A stretch of DNA of 64,000 bases, taken from contig NZ_LT906438.1 in assembly GCF_900186955.1 (NCBI RefSeq), forward strand, positions 2,356,001 to 2,420,000. The letters are read 5' to 3'. Position 1 is the stretch's first letter, and each line of letters starts with the position of its first letter. The notes beneath the pieces were generated by a model that was given only the letters and a program-made list of their open reading frames with translations, did not search any database and was not told where the DNA came from. The stretch comes from Bacillus pumilus (GTDB lineage: Bacteria > Bacillota > Bacilli > Bacillales > Bacillaceae). Both the position numbers and the translations under genes were made by a program. Below are positions 43,740 through 51,621 of the stretch, piece by piece.

Positions 43740-44831
43740 CTAAAATCGATATGGTATACTTGATTTTTTAATCTCATCAGATGAAATATCAATATCCACT
43801 AATTTGAGAAATTTGCGAAGCCCTTCCAAATTAATATCCATATTGTTTTTTGGTCCAATACTTACACCTAAAACAGCTTTTTTATCAAATTTCGATTCTA
43901 TATAAGGAATAAAAGTCCCATTCGATACTCTACATTGATAGGTTTCTATATTTCTGATAGCTAACCTAAACTCTTCTTCCTGTGCAAAGCAAACATCTTT
44001 AAAAAATATAGAGATATAATTTACTAACTCTAAACTGCCAAGCAAAATTGTTGCATAAGTTCTTTCTGAGAGCTCTTTATAAATTTCAGCAAAGCCAGTT
44101 GCTGAAACCTTTTCTTTTGAGATCTTTACGGCAGTTTTTTTAAAAATTTCTTCTAAATCAACTGCTGAAGCGTTCTTTTGTAATATCTCTGCTATTGCCT
44201 CGTCCAAAATCACTTCTAAATCAGCTGCTGGAGCTTCTGTTTTATTATCTGATGGCGATTTAGCTAAAATTTCATTGAAATCAACTGATTTTCCATTAAG
44301 AGTTCTTATGGTATAAAACATACTAATTAATACGGATTCTAATAGCCTTTTTTGCTGAGTAATATCGTAATTTACTTGTGAAACAATCACATTCAATCCA
44401 GCCTTTTTAAAGCTGGCAGTTAACTTGTTTAAATCAAGCTTAATACAATAGCCATCATTTTTTGAATAATTTGACCATAGTAAATTTGAATCTGGGTTGG
44501 TGCTAAAGGAAAGTGAATAACAATTCTTTTTTTCCTGTTCAAAATACAAAGTAATTAACATGTCATAATCCCTCATGATTGATTCTGTTTCACTTTCACT
44601 TAATCCATATTTTTCACAAAAGGAAAACATTATTTCTCTGCTTAACCCTAAAGTATATTTTATTTCATTCATATCATTTAAGAAGTCAATATGAGAAATC
44701 CAAAAAGCCTTATTTTCAAGAATCCCCTTAAAACCATGAATATCTGTATAATGATATATTTCTCTTGGTTTCTTTTTACTAGATATAAATGGTCCAAAAA
44801 TTTGTTCAAGAAATTCATACTCAACCGTCAA
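43740..44831 (-). CDS. DUF2971 domain protein with internal tandem repeats
   Basis: A 363-residue soluble protein. DUF2971 hallmarks are IYHYTDIHGFKGILENKAFW and ISHIDFLNDMNE at about residues 25-55, CYSLSFSTNPDSNLLWSNYS at about 102-121, and DVCFAQEEEFRLAI near 283; the fold is thought to be ADP-ribosyltransferase-like and the family is often found with defence genes. Between about 200 and 260 an insert has three imperfect ~21-residue repeats (APAADLEVILDEAIAEI, ASAVDLEEIFKKTAVKI, VSATGFAEIYKELSE). It starts at a TTG after AGGAGTGG. Cargo gene; defence role is inference. Confidence 0.75.
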   Translation of the reverse strand: MTVEYEFLEQIFGPFISSKKKPREIYHYTDIHGFKGILENKAFWISHIDFLNDMNEIKYTLGLSREIMFSFCEKYGLSESETESIMRDYDMLITLYFEQEKKNCYSLSFSTNPDSNLLWSNYSKNDGYCIKLDLNKLTASFKKAGLNVIVSQVNYDITQQKRLLESVLISMFYTIRTLNGKSVDFNEILAKSPSDNKTEAPAADLEVILDEAIAEILQKNASAVDLEEIFKKTAVKISKEKVSATGFAEIYKELSERTYATILLGSLELVNYISIFFKDVCFAQEEEFRLAIRNIETYQCRVSNGTFIPYIESKFDKKAVLGVSIGPKNNMDINLEGLRKFLKLVDIDISSDEIKKSSIPYRF

Positions 44832-44972
44832 AATTATTCACCACTCCTAATATTATTAATTACTATTAATATAAACTTTTGGAGATTTTAATCAAGGATA
44901 AATATGGGGGTAAATTAAATATTTGATATTAAGTTCTTACCTTTAGATTCAAATTATTTTGAGTCCTTAATT

Positions 44973-45515
44973 TCATATCCCAAAATTATCCATCGTTTTG
45001 TCCATTGTATCCTGGGTGATTCCGATATATCTCAATGTAATATCCGGACTTGAGTGATTGAACATTTCTTGCAATAGAGCAACATCCTTGAATTTCTTAT
45101 AATGCCAGTAACCGAATGTCTTCCTTAGTGTATGTGTGCCTATACTATCAAGGCCAACATACTCAGCTGCCTCTCTCAAAATGATATATGCACTACTACG
45201 ACTAATTGGCTTGTTTAGCCCCTCCCTGCTTCTAAATATATACTCTTGATCATCACGATCTTTAATATATTGATCTAGTGCTTTCCGAAGTGTCTTGTTT
45301 ATCTTGATTCTTTTTTCTTTGCCTGTCTTCTTCTCCCTTAAAGACACATATTGTTTCTTAACGTCTTTAACACGTAATTGAAGAAGATCAGATATTCTCA
45401 AGCCCAAATTGATTCCGGCCACAAAAAGCAGCAAGTTTCTTTTGTTCCGCTCTCCAAGATATTTCTTTATATAATGGATCTGATCAAGGTCCCTAATCGG
45501 CTGAACAAAATTCAT
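44973..45515 (-). CDS. Second tyrosine recombinase, short form
   Basis: A 180-residue catalytic-domain-only recombinase. Visible catalytic residues are Arg in NLGLRISDLLQL (Arg I), HTLRKT (His/Arg II), FNHSS and Tyr in TLRYIGI. It lacks the N-terminal arm-binding domain of phage integrases. It follows arpU with a 4-nt overlap, an arrangement seen in phi105-like phages. Its role is unclear; since the main integrase here appears broken, it is the only intact tyrosine recombinase in the prophage. Confidence 0.88.
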   Translation of the reverse strand: MNFVQPIRDLDQIHYIKKYLGERNKRNLLLFVAGINLGLRISDLLQLRVKDVKKQYVSLREKKTGKEKRIKINKTLRKALDQYIKDRDDQEYIFRSREGLNKPISRSSAYIILREAAEYVGLDSIGTHTLRKTFGYWHYKKFKDVALLQEMFNHSSPDITLRYIGITQDTMDKTMDNFGI

Positions 45516-45961
45516 GATTTATCCCCCTGCTTGTACACTTCTTCTCTCAAAGCAAAGGCCAGTCTATAATACGCTTTATTTTTAACACGATAATAATTCC
45601 TTTGACTGAGACCCATCTCCCCGTAAATTTCGTAATCAAACATTTCTTCATCTTGCATATAGAGCATAACTAGAATGCGGCGCTCTTTTTGCGTAAGACG
45701 ATTGATTGCACGCTGAATCCGTTTCATGAATTGATCACGCTTGATTTCCCAGTCCATTTTTTTAAGGGCTGCATCCTCGGTCGATGAATGAAACTGATTG
45801 GAGAAACTCGGCGGCGTTATGGTATATGTTGTTGTGATCTTTGGAAGAAAGTCTTCCGGCGTTTGCAACCTAAGTATTTTATATTTTTCCATCATTTTTT
45901 CCATTTTGAATCTTGTTTTTTCTTCGTCGATCTGCGGAATGTCTAAAAGTGTTTGATTCAA
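45512..45961 (-). CDS. ArpU family late-gene transcription regulator
   Basis: A 149-residue protein: an acidic helical N-terminus, then a sigma-like helix-turn-helix (AINRLTQKERRILVMLYMQD ... YGEMGLSQRNYYRVKNKAYY). This is the ArpU/RinA-like family that activates phage late genes. Position before the late operon fits. Confidence 0.88.
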   Translation of the reverse strand: MNQTLLDIPQIDEEKTRFKMEKMMEKYKILRLQTPEDFLPKITTTYTITPPSFSNQFHSSTEDAALKKMDWEIKRDQFMKRIQRAINRLTQKERRILVMLYMQDEEMFDYEIYGEMGLSQRNYYRVKNKAYYRLAFALREEVYKQGDKS

Positions 45962-45974
45962 GATAATTCCCCCT

Positions 45975-46103
45975 TTATTTTCTGCGCATTGCCCCGCCTT
46001 TGACTCGCTTTAATCGTTGCATGTTTTGCCCCATAAGCTCTCTTAAATCTCTGTCAGTGAGCTTCTGCGGCTGTTTTTTTGGTTTATCCTTCTTAATGTT
46101 CAT
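45975..46103 (-). CDS. Small basic protein, start uncertain
   Basis: A 42-codon Lys/Arg/Gln-rich ORF (MNIKKDKPKKQPQKLTDRDL start) just upstream of arpU. GGAGG lies immediately before the ATG with no spacer, which is unusual. The real start may be a TTG 15 nt upstream or the ATT two codons later. The composition suggests nucleic-acid binding. Confidence 0.5.
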   Translation of the reverse strand: MNIKKDKPKKQPQKLTDRDLRELMGQNMQRLKRVKGGAMRRK

Positions 46104-46120
46104 CCTCCGTTCAGACAAAT

Positions 46121-46170
46121 AAAAAACGGACACCAACCAGCACCCTTAAAAGGTGTTGATCAGTGTCCGC
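46121..46170 (-). terminator. Terminator before the ArpU block
   Basis: Two-part stem CGGACAC ... CAACACC / GGTGcTG ... GTGTCCG on the minus strand followed by TTTTTTATT. Confidence 0.8.
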
Positions 46171-46188
46171 AGGCTCTCCGTCTTGGAC

Positions 46189-46803
46189 TTATTTTTTCCT
46201 AAGAAGAAATTTTATCACTATCATTATCATGAGAGAAATCACAGCAGATGTTGTTAAGAAAATTAATAAATTAATAGGAGTATCATCCTTAATAAAGTTA
46301 AGGTTTTGATTTAGAATATCTAAAACAATCGTTGTAAAAAGAAAAGCGATAGCTGAACCAGTTACAAAACTAAAAAGTGAATGAATACTTTTTTCATTCT
46401 CATCACTAGCTTCATTATTGGAATTATTCGAAAGGTTCGAATTCAGACTAGATTCTTTTAAATCTAATAACTCTTCGGATATTTTTGATTTTTGAGAACT
46501 CGGTAGAAAACTCGTTTCAAAAATCTCTCTAATGAGACGATTAATTACATTCTCTAAATTATTAATATCTTTACTCTTTATTTTGTATGATTTTGAATAT
46601 GCCATACACAGTGTTTTTATAAGGGAAACACTCGGGATTTCGCCTTCTGAGATATAATTTTTCAGCGTCTTGTTTAACTCTGAATTTGCAATTTCAACTC
46701 TGTTTTTATATTCTTTTCGATCTAACAATCTCATAATAAGGCTATTAATTACTGTAAAAATTAAACCAAAAATAAAAGTAGTCAACCAGTACATCCAAAA
46801 CAA
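46189..46803 (-). CDS. Cargo membrane protein
   Basis: A 204-residue protein with one N-terminal helix (MYWLTTFIFGLIFTVINSLI), a helical cytoplasmic region (about 28-140, Ser/Asn/Glu-rich near the end) and two C-terminal helices (FVTGSAIAFLFTTIVLDIL, LLIFLTTSAVISLMIMIVIK). It is separately terminated, like other cargo genes. No family recognised. Confidence 0.6.
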   Translation of the reverse strand: MFWMYWLTTFIFGLIFTVINSLIMRLLDRKEYKNRVEIANSELNKTLKNYISEGEIPSVSLIKTLCMAYSKSYKIKSKDINNLENVINRLIREIFETSFLPSSQKSKISEELLDLKESSLNSNLSNNSNNEASDENEKSIHSLFSFVTGSAIAFLFTTIVLDILNQNLNFIKDDTPINLLIFLTTSAVISLMIMIVIKFLLRKK

Positions 46804-46847
46804 TCCTTTTTGATTTAATTATATAACATTCACAAAATAAATGCTTT

Positions 46848-47255
46848 TTATTTCACCTCGAAAGCTGGTGTATAGATATGCCCCTTAACGCCTGTCCAAT
46901 TACTGTTTTTGTAGATTGTCATTTTGATCCGTTGCGTGCCGGATGTGTGATTGACGATGTAAAACTCTTTTGCAGGTGTGGCGGTCTTAAACGATCCAAC
47001 GAGACTAAACCGTTGATCTTTCCATTTGCCGCTCACCTTCTTTTGTAACGTGAAGCGGTAGTATACTGTCTCATTGCCCGTTTTACGTGCTGTCACGTCG
47101 ATTGATTTAGCTCTCGGCGTGTAAGAATTAGCATCCGTTGATACGCTGACTGTATGCCCTCCGATTGTTTTATATCCGCTAGTTACCGCTTGAGCAGACG
47201 GCGCATAAAGCACCGCCGCAATAATAATAGTTAGTGTGATTAGTAGTTTTTTCAC
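46848..47255 (-). CDS. Small secreted protein
   Basis: A 135-residue protein with a clear signal peptide (MKKLLITLTIIIAAVLYAPS, cleavage after AQA) and a beta-sandwich-like mature part (GGHTVSVSTDANSYT, VYYRFTLQKKVSGKWKDQRF, SGTQRIKMTIYKNSNWTG). No lipobox or anchor. Exported prophage protein of unknown role. Confidence 0.7.
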   Translation of the reverse strand: MKKLLITLTIIIAAVLYAPSAQAVTSGYKTIGGHTVSVSTDANSYTPRAKSIDVTARKTGNETVYYRFTLQKKVSGKWKDQRFSLVGSFKTATPAKEFYIVNHTSGTQRIKMTIYKNSNWTGVKGHIYTPAFEVK

Positions 47256-47275
47256 TTCATTGGCCCCTTTTCAAT

Positions 47276-47734
47276 TTAATTTAATGAGAATGATGGAACT
47301 GCTTCAAACGCTATTTCTTTACGCTGTCTTGACCAACCGTTTATATATGGTTTTGAATTTCTGTAAAGTATCTCCCACTTTTCCTTGCAAATATCCCTAT
47401 GAAAATTCCATATAATTACATCTTCATTCAACGATCCTTCAATATCGTTGAGCTCCCACAAACCCCAATTGTCCCAAGCATCACTTTCTAGCCAACGTTC
47501 TATATCATAATCTGATCCAAAAACGAAGAAAGGACCGTCATCAATCGAATACAATAAAAACAATTCATCGTTCCAGTTATCTTCCTCCATAGACTCTAAT
47601 ACTCTACTAGGATTTATTTTCAAGGAGATTTCTCTAGCTTCTGTTCTTTCAGCATCAGTTTTTTTCAGTTCGTTTTTTATAAATTCAATCGCTTCCCTAA
47701 GCGTTTCAAATTCCTTTAACACATGTTCACTCAT
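47276..47734 (-). CDS. Acidic hypothetical protein
   Basis: A 152-residue acidic, Trp/Asp-rich protein (DDGPFFVFGSDYDIERWLES, DAWDNWGLWELNDIEG). The ATG at 47734 has TTAGGAGG 7 nt upstream. It starts 19 nt after the methyltransferase gene. Acidic small phage proteins next to methylases sometimes mimic DNA or block restriction; that is only a possibility here. Confidence 0.6.
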   Translation of the reverse strand: MSEHVLKEFETLREAIEFIKNELKKTDAERTEAREISLKINPSRVLESMEEDNWNDELFLLYSIDDGPFFVFGSDYDIERWLESDAWDNWGLWELNDIEGSLNEDVIIWNFHRDICKEKWEILYRNSKPYINGWSRQRKEIAFEAVPSFSLN

Positions 47735-47753
47735 TCCGTTTCCTCCTAAGCCG

Positions 47754-48737
47754 CTAGGCTCTATTTGATATATCAACAATCGCTTTAAAGATTGGGTAAA
47801 TTTGTTGTGGTACAACGGCGTTTCCTAATCCTTTAATTCTGTCCACCCGATTGGGAACCCCATGAGCCACTCGACCCACGTCGGGTTCAGCTGGCCACCG
47901 TTGACCGACGTCATCTGTTTCCGTTCCTCTTCGGTGATAACTCCTTGTTCCTGAAGATCGATCATTGTCTGAAATGACCCAGTGCCGCCGCACATCCCCT
48001 TGGTTCTCTTTGTCGGAAAAAGTTGTACAGCTGCAGGAAGTCCATTTCTCTTGTCGTATGGATTTATGTTCCCCCTCTTCTCCGCATCGTTTGCTCTCGG
48101 AGTCGGCCAGAGTTTCGTTATAGCTGTGTGAAGGTTCTGACACGATGGAATCACAGCTTTCTTTTCGTTGTAACTCTTGCTGTTTGGATTGTTGAATCTT
48201 TTCCGACTGTCTCTTGTGTTCCATGCGTACGAAGCTGTCGGAGTAGGAAACAACGAAAGTTCGATCTCTTCGATGTTTGGCGTCGACGGCACAAGCCGGT
48301 ATAATAAACGATTGGACTTTGTAACCCGTACTTTCCAAGTCAAGTAGCGTGCGGTCGAGTTCCATGTTTGCGAAGTTAGCAACGTTTTCACCAACAACCC
48401 AAGTGGGTCTGAGTTCTTTGATGATCCTAAACATTTCTGGCCAGAGGTCTCGGTCATCTTCCGTGCCTCTTCGCTTCCCGGCACTACTGTAAGGCTGGCA
48501 AGGGAATCCTCCTGAAATAATGTCAATTGTTCCATTAGGTTCAATCACTCCTTTGTCTTCTAAAAGTTGTCTATTCAAGGTGCGTACATCATCAAAGACA
48601 GGAACGTTAGGGAAGTTTTGATTCAGCAGTTTTTGACAGTAGGGTTCACGCTCACAGAAGGCGACAGTTTCAATGCCCGCCCATTCTGCAGCAAGTGCAA
48701 TTCCTCCGATTCCTGCGAATAACTCTATACTTTTCAT
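47754..48737 (-). CDS. DNA (cytosine-5-)-methyltransferase
   Basis: A 327-residue C5 methylase: motif I IELFAGIGGIALAAEWAG, motif IV GGFPCQPYSSAGKRRG with catalytic C80, motif VI VVGENVANF, motif VIII-like HRRDRTFVV and motifs IX/X VDRIKGLGNAVVPQQIYPI. The middle (about 165-290) is the target-recognition region. It methylates the C5 of cytosine in a specific site, probably protecting phage DNA from host restriction. A 239-codon ORF in the +1 frame lies wholly inside it (47825-48544). Confidence 0.92.
   Translation of the reverse strand: MKSIELFAGIGGIALAAEWAGIETVAFCEREPYCQKLLNQNFPNVPVFDDVRTLNRQLLEDKGVIEPNGTIDIISGGFPCQPYSSAGKRRGTEDDRDLWPEMFRIIKELRPTWVVGENVANFANMELDRTLLDLESTGYKVQSFIIPACAVDAKHRRDRTFVVSYSDSFVRMEHKRQSEKIQQSKQQELQRKESCDSIVSEPSHSYNETLADSESKRCGEEGEHKSIRQEKWTSCSCTTFSDKENQGDVRRHWVISDNDRSSGTRSYHRRGTETDDVGQRWPAEPDVGRVAHGVPNRVDRIKGLGNAVVPQQIYPIFKAIVDISNRA
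47825..48535 (-). CDS. Overlapping ORF inside the C5-methyltransferase gene
   Basis: About 236 codons on the same strand, +1 frame relative to the methyltransferase, wholly contained in it. It is clearly protein-like: LTWKVRVTKSNRLLYRLVPS, LSLFPTPTASYAWN, LWPTPRANDAEKRG and a C-terminal GGQLNPTWVEWLMGFPIGWT. I recall these motifs from small phage proteins annotated as DNA methylase-related. Starts: ATG 48535 (AAGGAG 12 nt upstream) or TTG 48544 (3 nt). Both frames look constrained. Function unknown. Confidence 0.55.
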   Translation of the reverse strand: MEQLTLFQEDSLASLTVVPGSEEARKMTETSGQKCLGSSKNSDPLGLLVKTLLTSQTWNSTARYLTWKVRVTKSNRLLYRLVPSTPNIEEIELSLFPTPTASYAWNTRDSRKRFNNPNSKSYNEKKAVIPSCQNLHTAITKLWPTPRANDAEKRGNINPYDKRNGLPAAVQLFPTKRTKGMCGGTGSFQTMIDLQEQGVITEEERKQMTSVNGGQLNPTWVEWLMGFPIGWTELKD

Positions 48738-48982
48738 TGCATCAACCCAGCGACAGCAATAATCCCCATAAATGCCAGCAGTGTAAATATGACAGGTCCG
48801 TTTGACTCACGCTTTGCCAAGATGACATTGCCCTCTATAACAAGATCATCATTTTCACGCACCAGCATTGGTACAACGTTTTCCGGCACTTTAAGATGGA
48901 CAGCAGCATCCTGAATCGTGATCGCTTGATGTTTGCAGGCTTTGACAGCCTGCGATAGTTCAACGTGTTTTGGTAGACTCAT
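48734..48982 (-). CDS. Small phage protein with helix-turn-helix and membrane helix
   Basis: An 82-residue protein: a helix-turn-helix-like N-terminus (ACKHQAITIQDAAVHLKVPE) and a C-terminal membrane helix (PVIFTLLAFMGIIAVAGLM). It overlaps the methyltransferase start by 4 nt. Function unknown. Confidence 0.65.
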   Translation of the reverse strand: MSLPKHVELSQAVKACKHQAITIQDAAVHLKVPENVVPMLVRENDDLVIEGNVILAKRESNGPVIFTLLAFMGIIAVAGLMQ

Positions 48983-49230
48983 ACTTTTTCACCATCCAAT
49001 CGCTTCATAAAAGCAAATTCATATTGCTTCTCGATGTTTCTCATGGCTGCTACCCCGCCTCTATGAAACTCATCTTTAGTTCTTTCGAAATGTCGCTGCT
49101 CCCAATTCAGTTCGTTTAAGAAAAGCTTTGAGAATCCGTCGATCTGCTGATTCTTTTTATATATTTCTCTTTTCAAACATTCCACCTCATGCAAAAGGTG
49201 CTCAACGTTCACTTGATCTTTTGATAACAT
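48979..49230 (-). CDS. Small coiled-coil phage protein
   Basis: An 83-residue charged helical protein (VEHLLHEVECLKREIYKKNQ) with GGGAGG 7 nt before the ATG at 49230 and a 4-nt overlap with the next gene. No family recognised. Confidence 0.65.
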   Translation of the reverse strand: MLSKDQVNVEHLLHEVECLKREIYKKNQQIDGFSKLFLNELNWEQRHFERTKDEFHRGGVAAMRNIEKQYEFAFMKRLDGEKV

Positions 49231-49263
49231 CGTGATTCCTCCCACGCAGGGGACGAACCCCTG

Positions 49264-49473
49264 CTATTTTTTAATTTTATGGCTGAAATCAAATCTAACT
49301 CGGTCAAAACTGCCTTTAAATGTCTCGATAATCGTGTGACCATGCTCTGGCGCATCGATGCAATAGGCTGTATTGTTGATACCGTCCAGCACGACCACTT
49401 GGACTTTTCCTTGTTCGACTGAGGTTGTAAAAAGTTCATTTTTTGCTAATGAAATCGTCTGCGGTTCGTTCAC
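49264..49473 (-). CDS. XtrA family phage protein
   Basis: A 69-residue protein with the XtrA pattern PQTISLAKNEL, VVVLDGINNTAYCIDAPEHG and TIIETFKGSFDRVRFDFSHK. It starts at a GTG with GGAG 8 nt upstream. XtrA occurs in PBSX and many Bacillus phages upstream of late genes; role unknown. Confidence 0.8.
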   Translation of the reverse strand: MNEPQTISLAKNELFTTSVEQGKVQVVVLDGINNTAYCIDAPEHGHTIIETFKGSFDRVRFDFSHKIKK

Positions 49474-49539
49474 TTTGATCACTCCATGTGATATAATAAA
49501 GTTCTCTACGTTTTATTAATCACATGGAAATCATGGTGA

Positions 49540-49710
49540 TCATTGAGACTCGACGGATTGATCTGTGCGCTTCCAACGCCAGTCTTTACGTTTGAGTCTC
49601 TTTTTATATGGTTTTGGTGGGTGCTGCTGCCTATAAGCTGCAAGCTCATCCTCTGACATAACCCACGCTTTCACTGGACCTGCTTTGTATGGATTCACTA
49701 CAGTCTCCAA
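49540..49710 (-). CDS. Small phage protein
   Basis: A 56-residue basic protein (METVVNPYKAGPVKAWVMSE start, KPYKKRLKRKDWRWKR middle). The TTG at 49710 has AAGGAGGTG 6 nt upstream, which decides the start over a longer reading. Function unknown. Confidence 0.6.
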   Translation of the reverse strand: METVVNPYKAGPVKAWVMSEDELAAYRQQHPPKPYKKRLKRKDWRWKRTDQSVESQ

Positions 49711-49723
49711 ATTGTTCACCTCC

Positions 49724-49858
49724 TTATTCGTCACGCTGCGGCACGTTGAGATTAAAGATTCTTTCGAGTTCTTCGTCTGATAGTTTTTCGCAATATTCGC
49801 GACCAACGTTGTTGAGACTCAACCACTCGATCATTAACGCTCTATCATCACTGGTCAT
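49724..49858 (-). CDS. BH0509-like small phage protein
   Basis: A 44-residue acidic helical protein (MTSDDRALMIEWLSLNNVGR, CEKLSDEELERIF) resembling the BH0509 family of small Bacillus proteins. The ATG is preceded by GGGAGG and overlaps the previous stop (GTGATGA). Confidence 0.6.
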   Translation of the reverse strand: MTSDDRALMIEWLSLNNVGREYCEKLSDEELERIFNLNVPQRDE

Positions 49859-49998
49859 CACTTAATGCCTCCCCTCTTTTTGAGGTGGCGCACGGCTGCT
49901 GTCTTGATCCGTTTTGGACAATCTTCATACCGCGCAATCACTTCCAACTGCCGTGCTGTCGCTTTCTCAAATGGCAACAAGATGCTTTTTCTTTTCAT
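49858..49998 (-). CDS. Small basic phage protein
   Basis: A 46-residue protein (MKRKSILLPFEKATARQLEV start) with AAAGGAG 7 nt before its ATG. It overlaps the preceding gene by 32 nt and the next by 3 nt. Function unknown. Confidence 0.6.
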   Translation of the reverse strand: MKRKSILLPFEKATARQLEVIARYEDCPKRIKTAAVRHLKKRGGIK

Positions 49999-50494
49999 GC
50001 TTGTACTCCTTTCCTAGCGCGCCGCCTTTACGTGGTTCGATCTTGCCTAACTCGGCTTGATCTATAATCAGCAACAGGATGTCATGGACATTGCGGGCCA
50101 AACGATTGGCCATATGTCTGATCGGCTCATGATCCTGCCACATTTGTCTAAATAAAATAATGTCTTTTTCATCCCATATGAAATCGCTGTGCGGACAAGC
50201 ATAGTAAACCGGTTGTTGTTCAAACAGCCTGCGTAAATCTCTTTTTTTGTAGCTCATTGCGCTTTTTTTGATATACATGGGCTCGTTTGCGCCGACACCG
50301 TTCGGACGCTCCTTGATCTTTCCACGCTTGCTGAAATCAATCATCAGCAACAATACTTCTTCTGACGGTCGGTTAAATAACTCCGCCATCTCTTCAATTG
50401 ATCTGCCTTCGTACCAGTAATCAAGAAAACGTTTTAGTCCAACAATCGTCCATTCAAAATTCACATGTTCTAAAATGATTCTAGTGACACTCAT
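49967..50494 (-). CDS. Phage early protein with repeated helix-turn-helix-like segments
   Basis: A 175-residue protein with two related halves: RFLDYWYEGRSIEEMAELFN with EEVLLLMIDFSKRGKI, and LFRQMWQDHEPIRHMANRLA with HDILLLIIDQAELGKI. The duplication suggests two homeodomain-like DNA-binding modules. The ATG at 50494 has AAAGGAAAT upstream and overlaps the previous stop (ATGA). Confidence 0.65.
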   Translation of the reverse strand: MSVTRIILEHVNFEWTIVGLKRFLDYWYEGRSIEEMAELFNRPSEEVLLLMIDFSKRGKIKERPNGVGANEPMYIKKSAMSYKKRDLRRLFEQQPVYYACPHSDFIWDEKDIILFRQMWQDHEPIRHMANRLARNVHDILLLIIDQAELGKIEPRKGGALGKEYKHEKKKHLVAI

Positions 50495-50646
50495 TTCGCA
50501 ATTTCCTTTCTGCGACCGACCTCTTTGTGTACAACGTGCACAGATGTCGCTAGATTCTTTTCTACGAGCCAATAAAGTGGGTTTAACCCATTTACCACTA
50601 AAATCTTTCTTTCGGCTCTCGTGGGCTTTCTGCCGCCTTTTTTCAT
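50491..50646 (-). CDS. DUF6906-like small phage protein
   Basis: A 51-residue protein (MKKGGRKPTRAERKILVVNG) with NPLYWLVEKNLATSVHVVHK, the pattern of small Bacillus phage proteins with PTR..K....GLNP.NWLVVKN (DUF6906). AAGGAGG lies 7 nt before the ATG; 4-nt overlaps at both ends show coupling. Confidence 0.7.
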   Translation of the reverse strand: MKKGGRKPTRAERKILVVNGLNPLYWLVEKNLATSVHVVHKEVGRRKEIAK

Positions 50647-50744
50647 GATCGTTCCTCCTTGTGTTTTTCATAGTCTTTTAAATTGGCATCCAAACTGGCT
50701 ATTAAACTAGCAATTTCGGATGCTGTTGGGTTACTACCGATCAT
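50643..50744 (-). CDS. Very small phage protein
   Basis: A 33-residue ORF (MIGSNPTASEIASLIASLDA start) with TAGGAGG 7 nt before the ATG and an ATGA overlap with the next gene. Short amphipathic helix; function unknown. Confidence 0.55.
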   Translation of the reverse strand: MIGSNPTASEIASLIASLDANLKDYEKHKEERS

Positions 50745-50754
50745 AGCTTCCCTC

Positions 50755-51621
50755 CTAAAAGGGCAATTCTTCGTCACGCTTATCAAAGGTTTCTTTAAAC
50801 AAAATGTATTTAGACCTTTTTGTCATTCGTGATACAAGTTTTGTGTCGTACATTTGTTTTAATTTGTCTCCAGTTAAATTGGATGTGTAAATCGTTGCTT
50901 TATCCTGTCTAGCTGATGTGACTGCATAAAGTATCTTGTGTATAAAGTTGGTGGCCTCACTCTTTGAGTGTTCAGATCCTGTTTCAGCCCCTACGTCATC
51001 AATCACAAGATAATCCACATCACCTATAAGCCCTGTTACATAACCTTGTGTGAATTTACTTTCTTTGTTGTGGAAAGAATCTTGAATTGCAAAAGCAGCA
51101 TCAGCAAGGTTTACAAACAAGCATGATTTCCCCATATCCTCGGGGTTGTCAGGGTCAGGCGGTACATTGAGTGCTTTAAGTGCTGCATAAGCTAGGTGAC
51201 TTTTCCCTACACCTGGATGACCTTGAAGAAAAATGTTGAATACTTCCCCTTGTTTTAAATAACCAACCATTTCCATCATGCGGCGCTTATTTGCTGATTC
51301 CTCAGGCTCGGCCACTTTGTAATTATCAAACGTCGCATTCGCAATGGTCCTGTCTCGGAAGATGCTTCGCTTTTCAAGTGTGTTGAAATTCTTTGTTCGC
51401 TGGCTGAACTCTATCTGACTCTCTAAGTCTCTTTGAAGCTTCTTTTCATCTGCCTCCAGTTCACACCTTGGACAGACAACCTTGCCATTGAGGATCATCA
51501 TACGAACAGGCTTTACGACATCCTTGTTACCTCTGGTGTATGTGTGTTTCTCACAAAAATCAGAATGGAAGGTCATTCTTGCGTTTAAGGGTCCCGCTGC
51601 CACTGATTTGATGCTCTGCAC
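50755..51621 (-). CDS. DnaC/DnaI-like helicase loader ATPase
   Basis: A 288-residue AAA+ ATPase: an N-terminal zinc-type region (CEKHTY..., CPRCELEADE), Walker A LQGHPGVGKSHLAYAA (about 135-150), Walker B VDYLVIDDVGAET (about 207-219), then sensor region YTSNLTG. It loads the replicative helicase at the phage origin. The GTG start follows GGGGGTGAT inside the end of the DnaD-like gene. The C-terminus DEELPF resembles the SSB acidic tip. Confidence 0.9.
   Translation of the reverse strand: MQSIKSVAAGPLNARMTFHSDFCEKHTYTRGNKDVVKPVRMMILNGKVVCPRCELEADEKKLQRDLESQIEFSQRTKNFNTLEKRSIFRDRTIANATFDNYKVAEPEESANKRRMMEMVGYLKQGEVFNIFLQGHPGVGKSHLAYAALKALNVPPDPDNPEDMGKSCLFVNLADAAFAIQDSFHNKESKFTQGYVTGLIGDVDYLVIDDVGAETGSEHSKSEATNFIHKILYAVTSARQDKATIYTSNLTGDKLKQMYDTKLVSRMTKRSKYILFKETFDKRDEELPF

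Noticed and set aside
49209..49439. 76-codon ORF overlapping the XtrA-like gene
   Set aside because: Shifted frame of XtrA without its own ribosome site; the XtrA frame matches the family.
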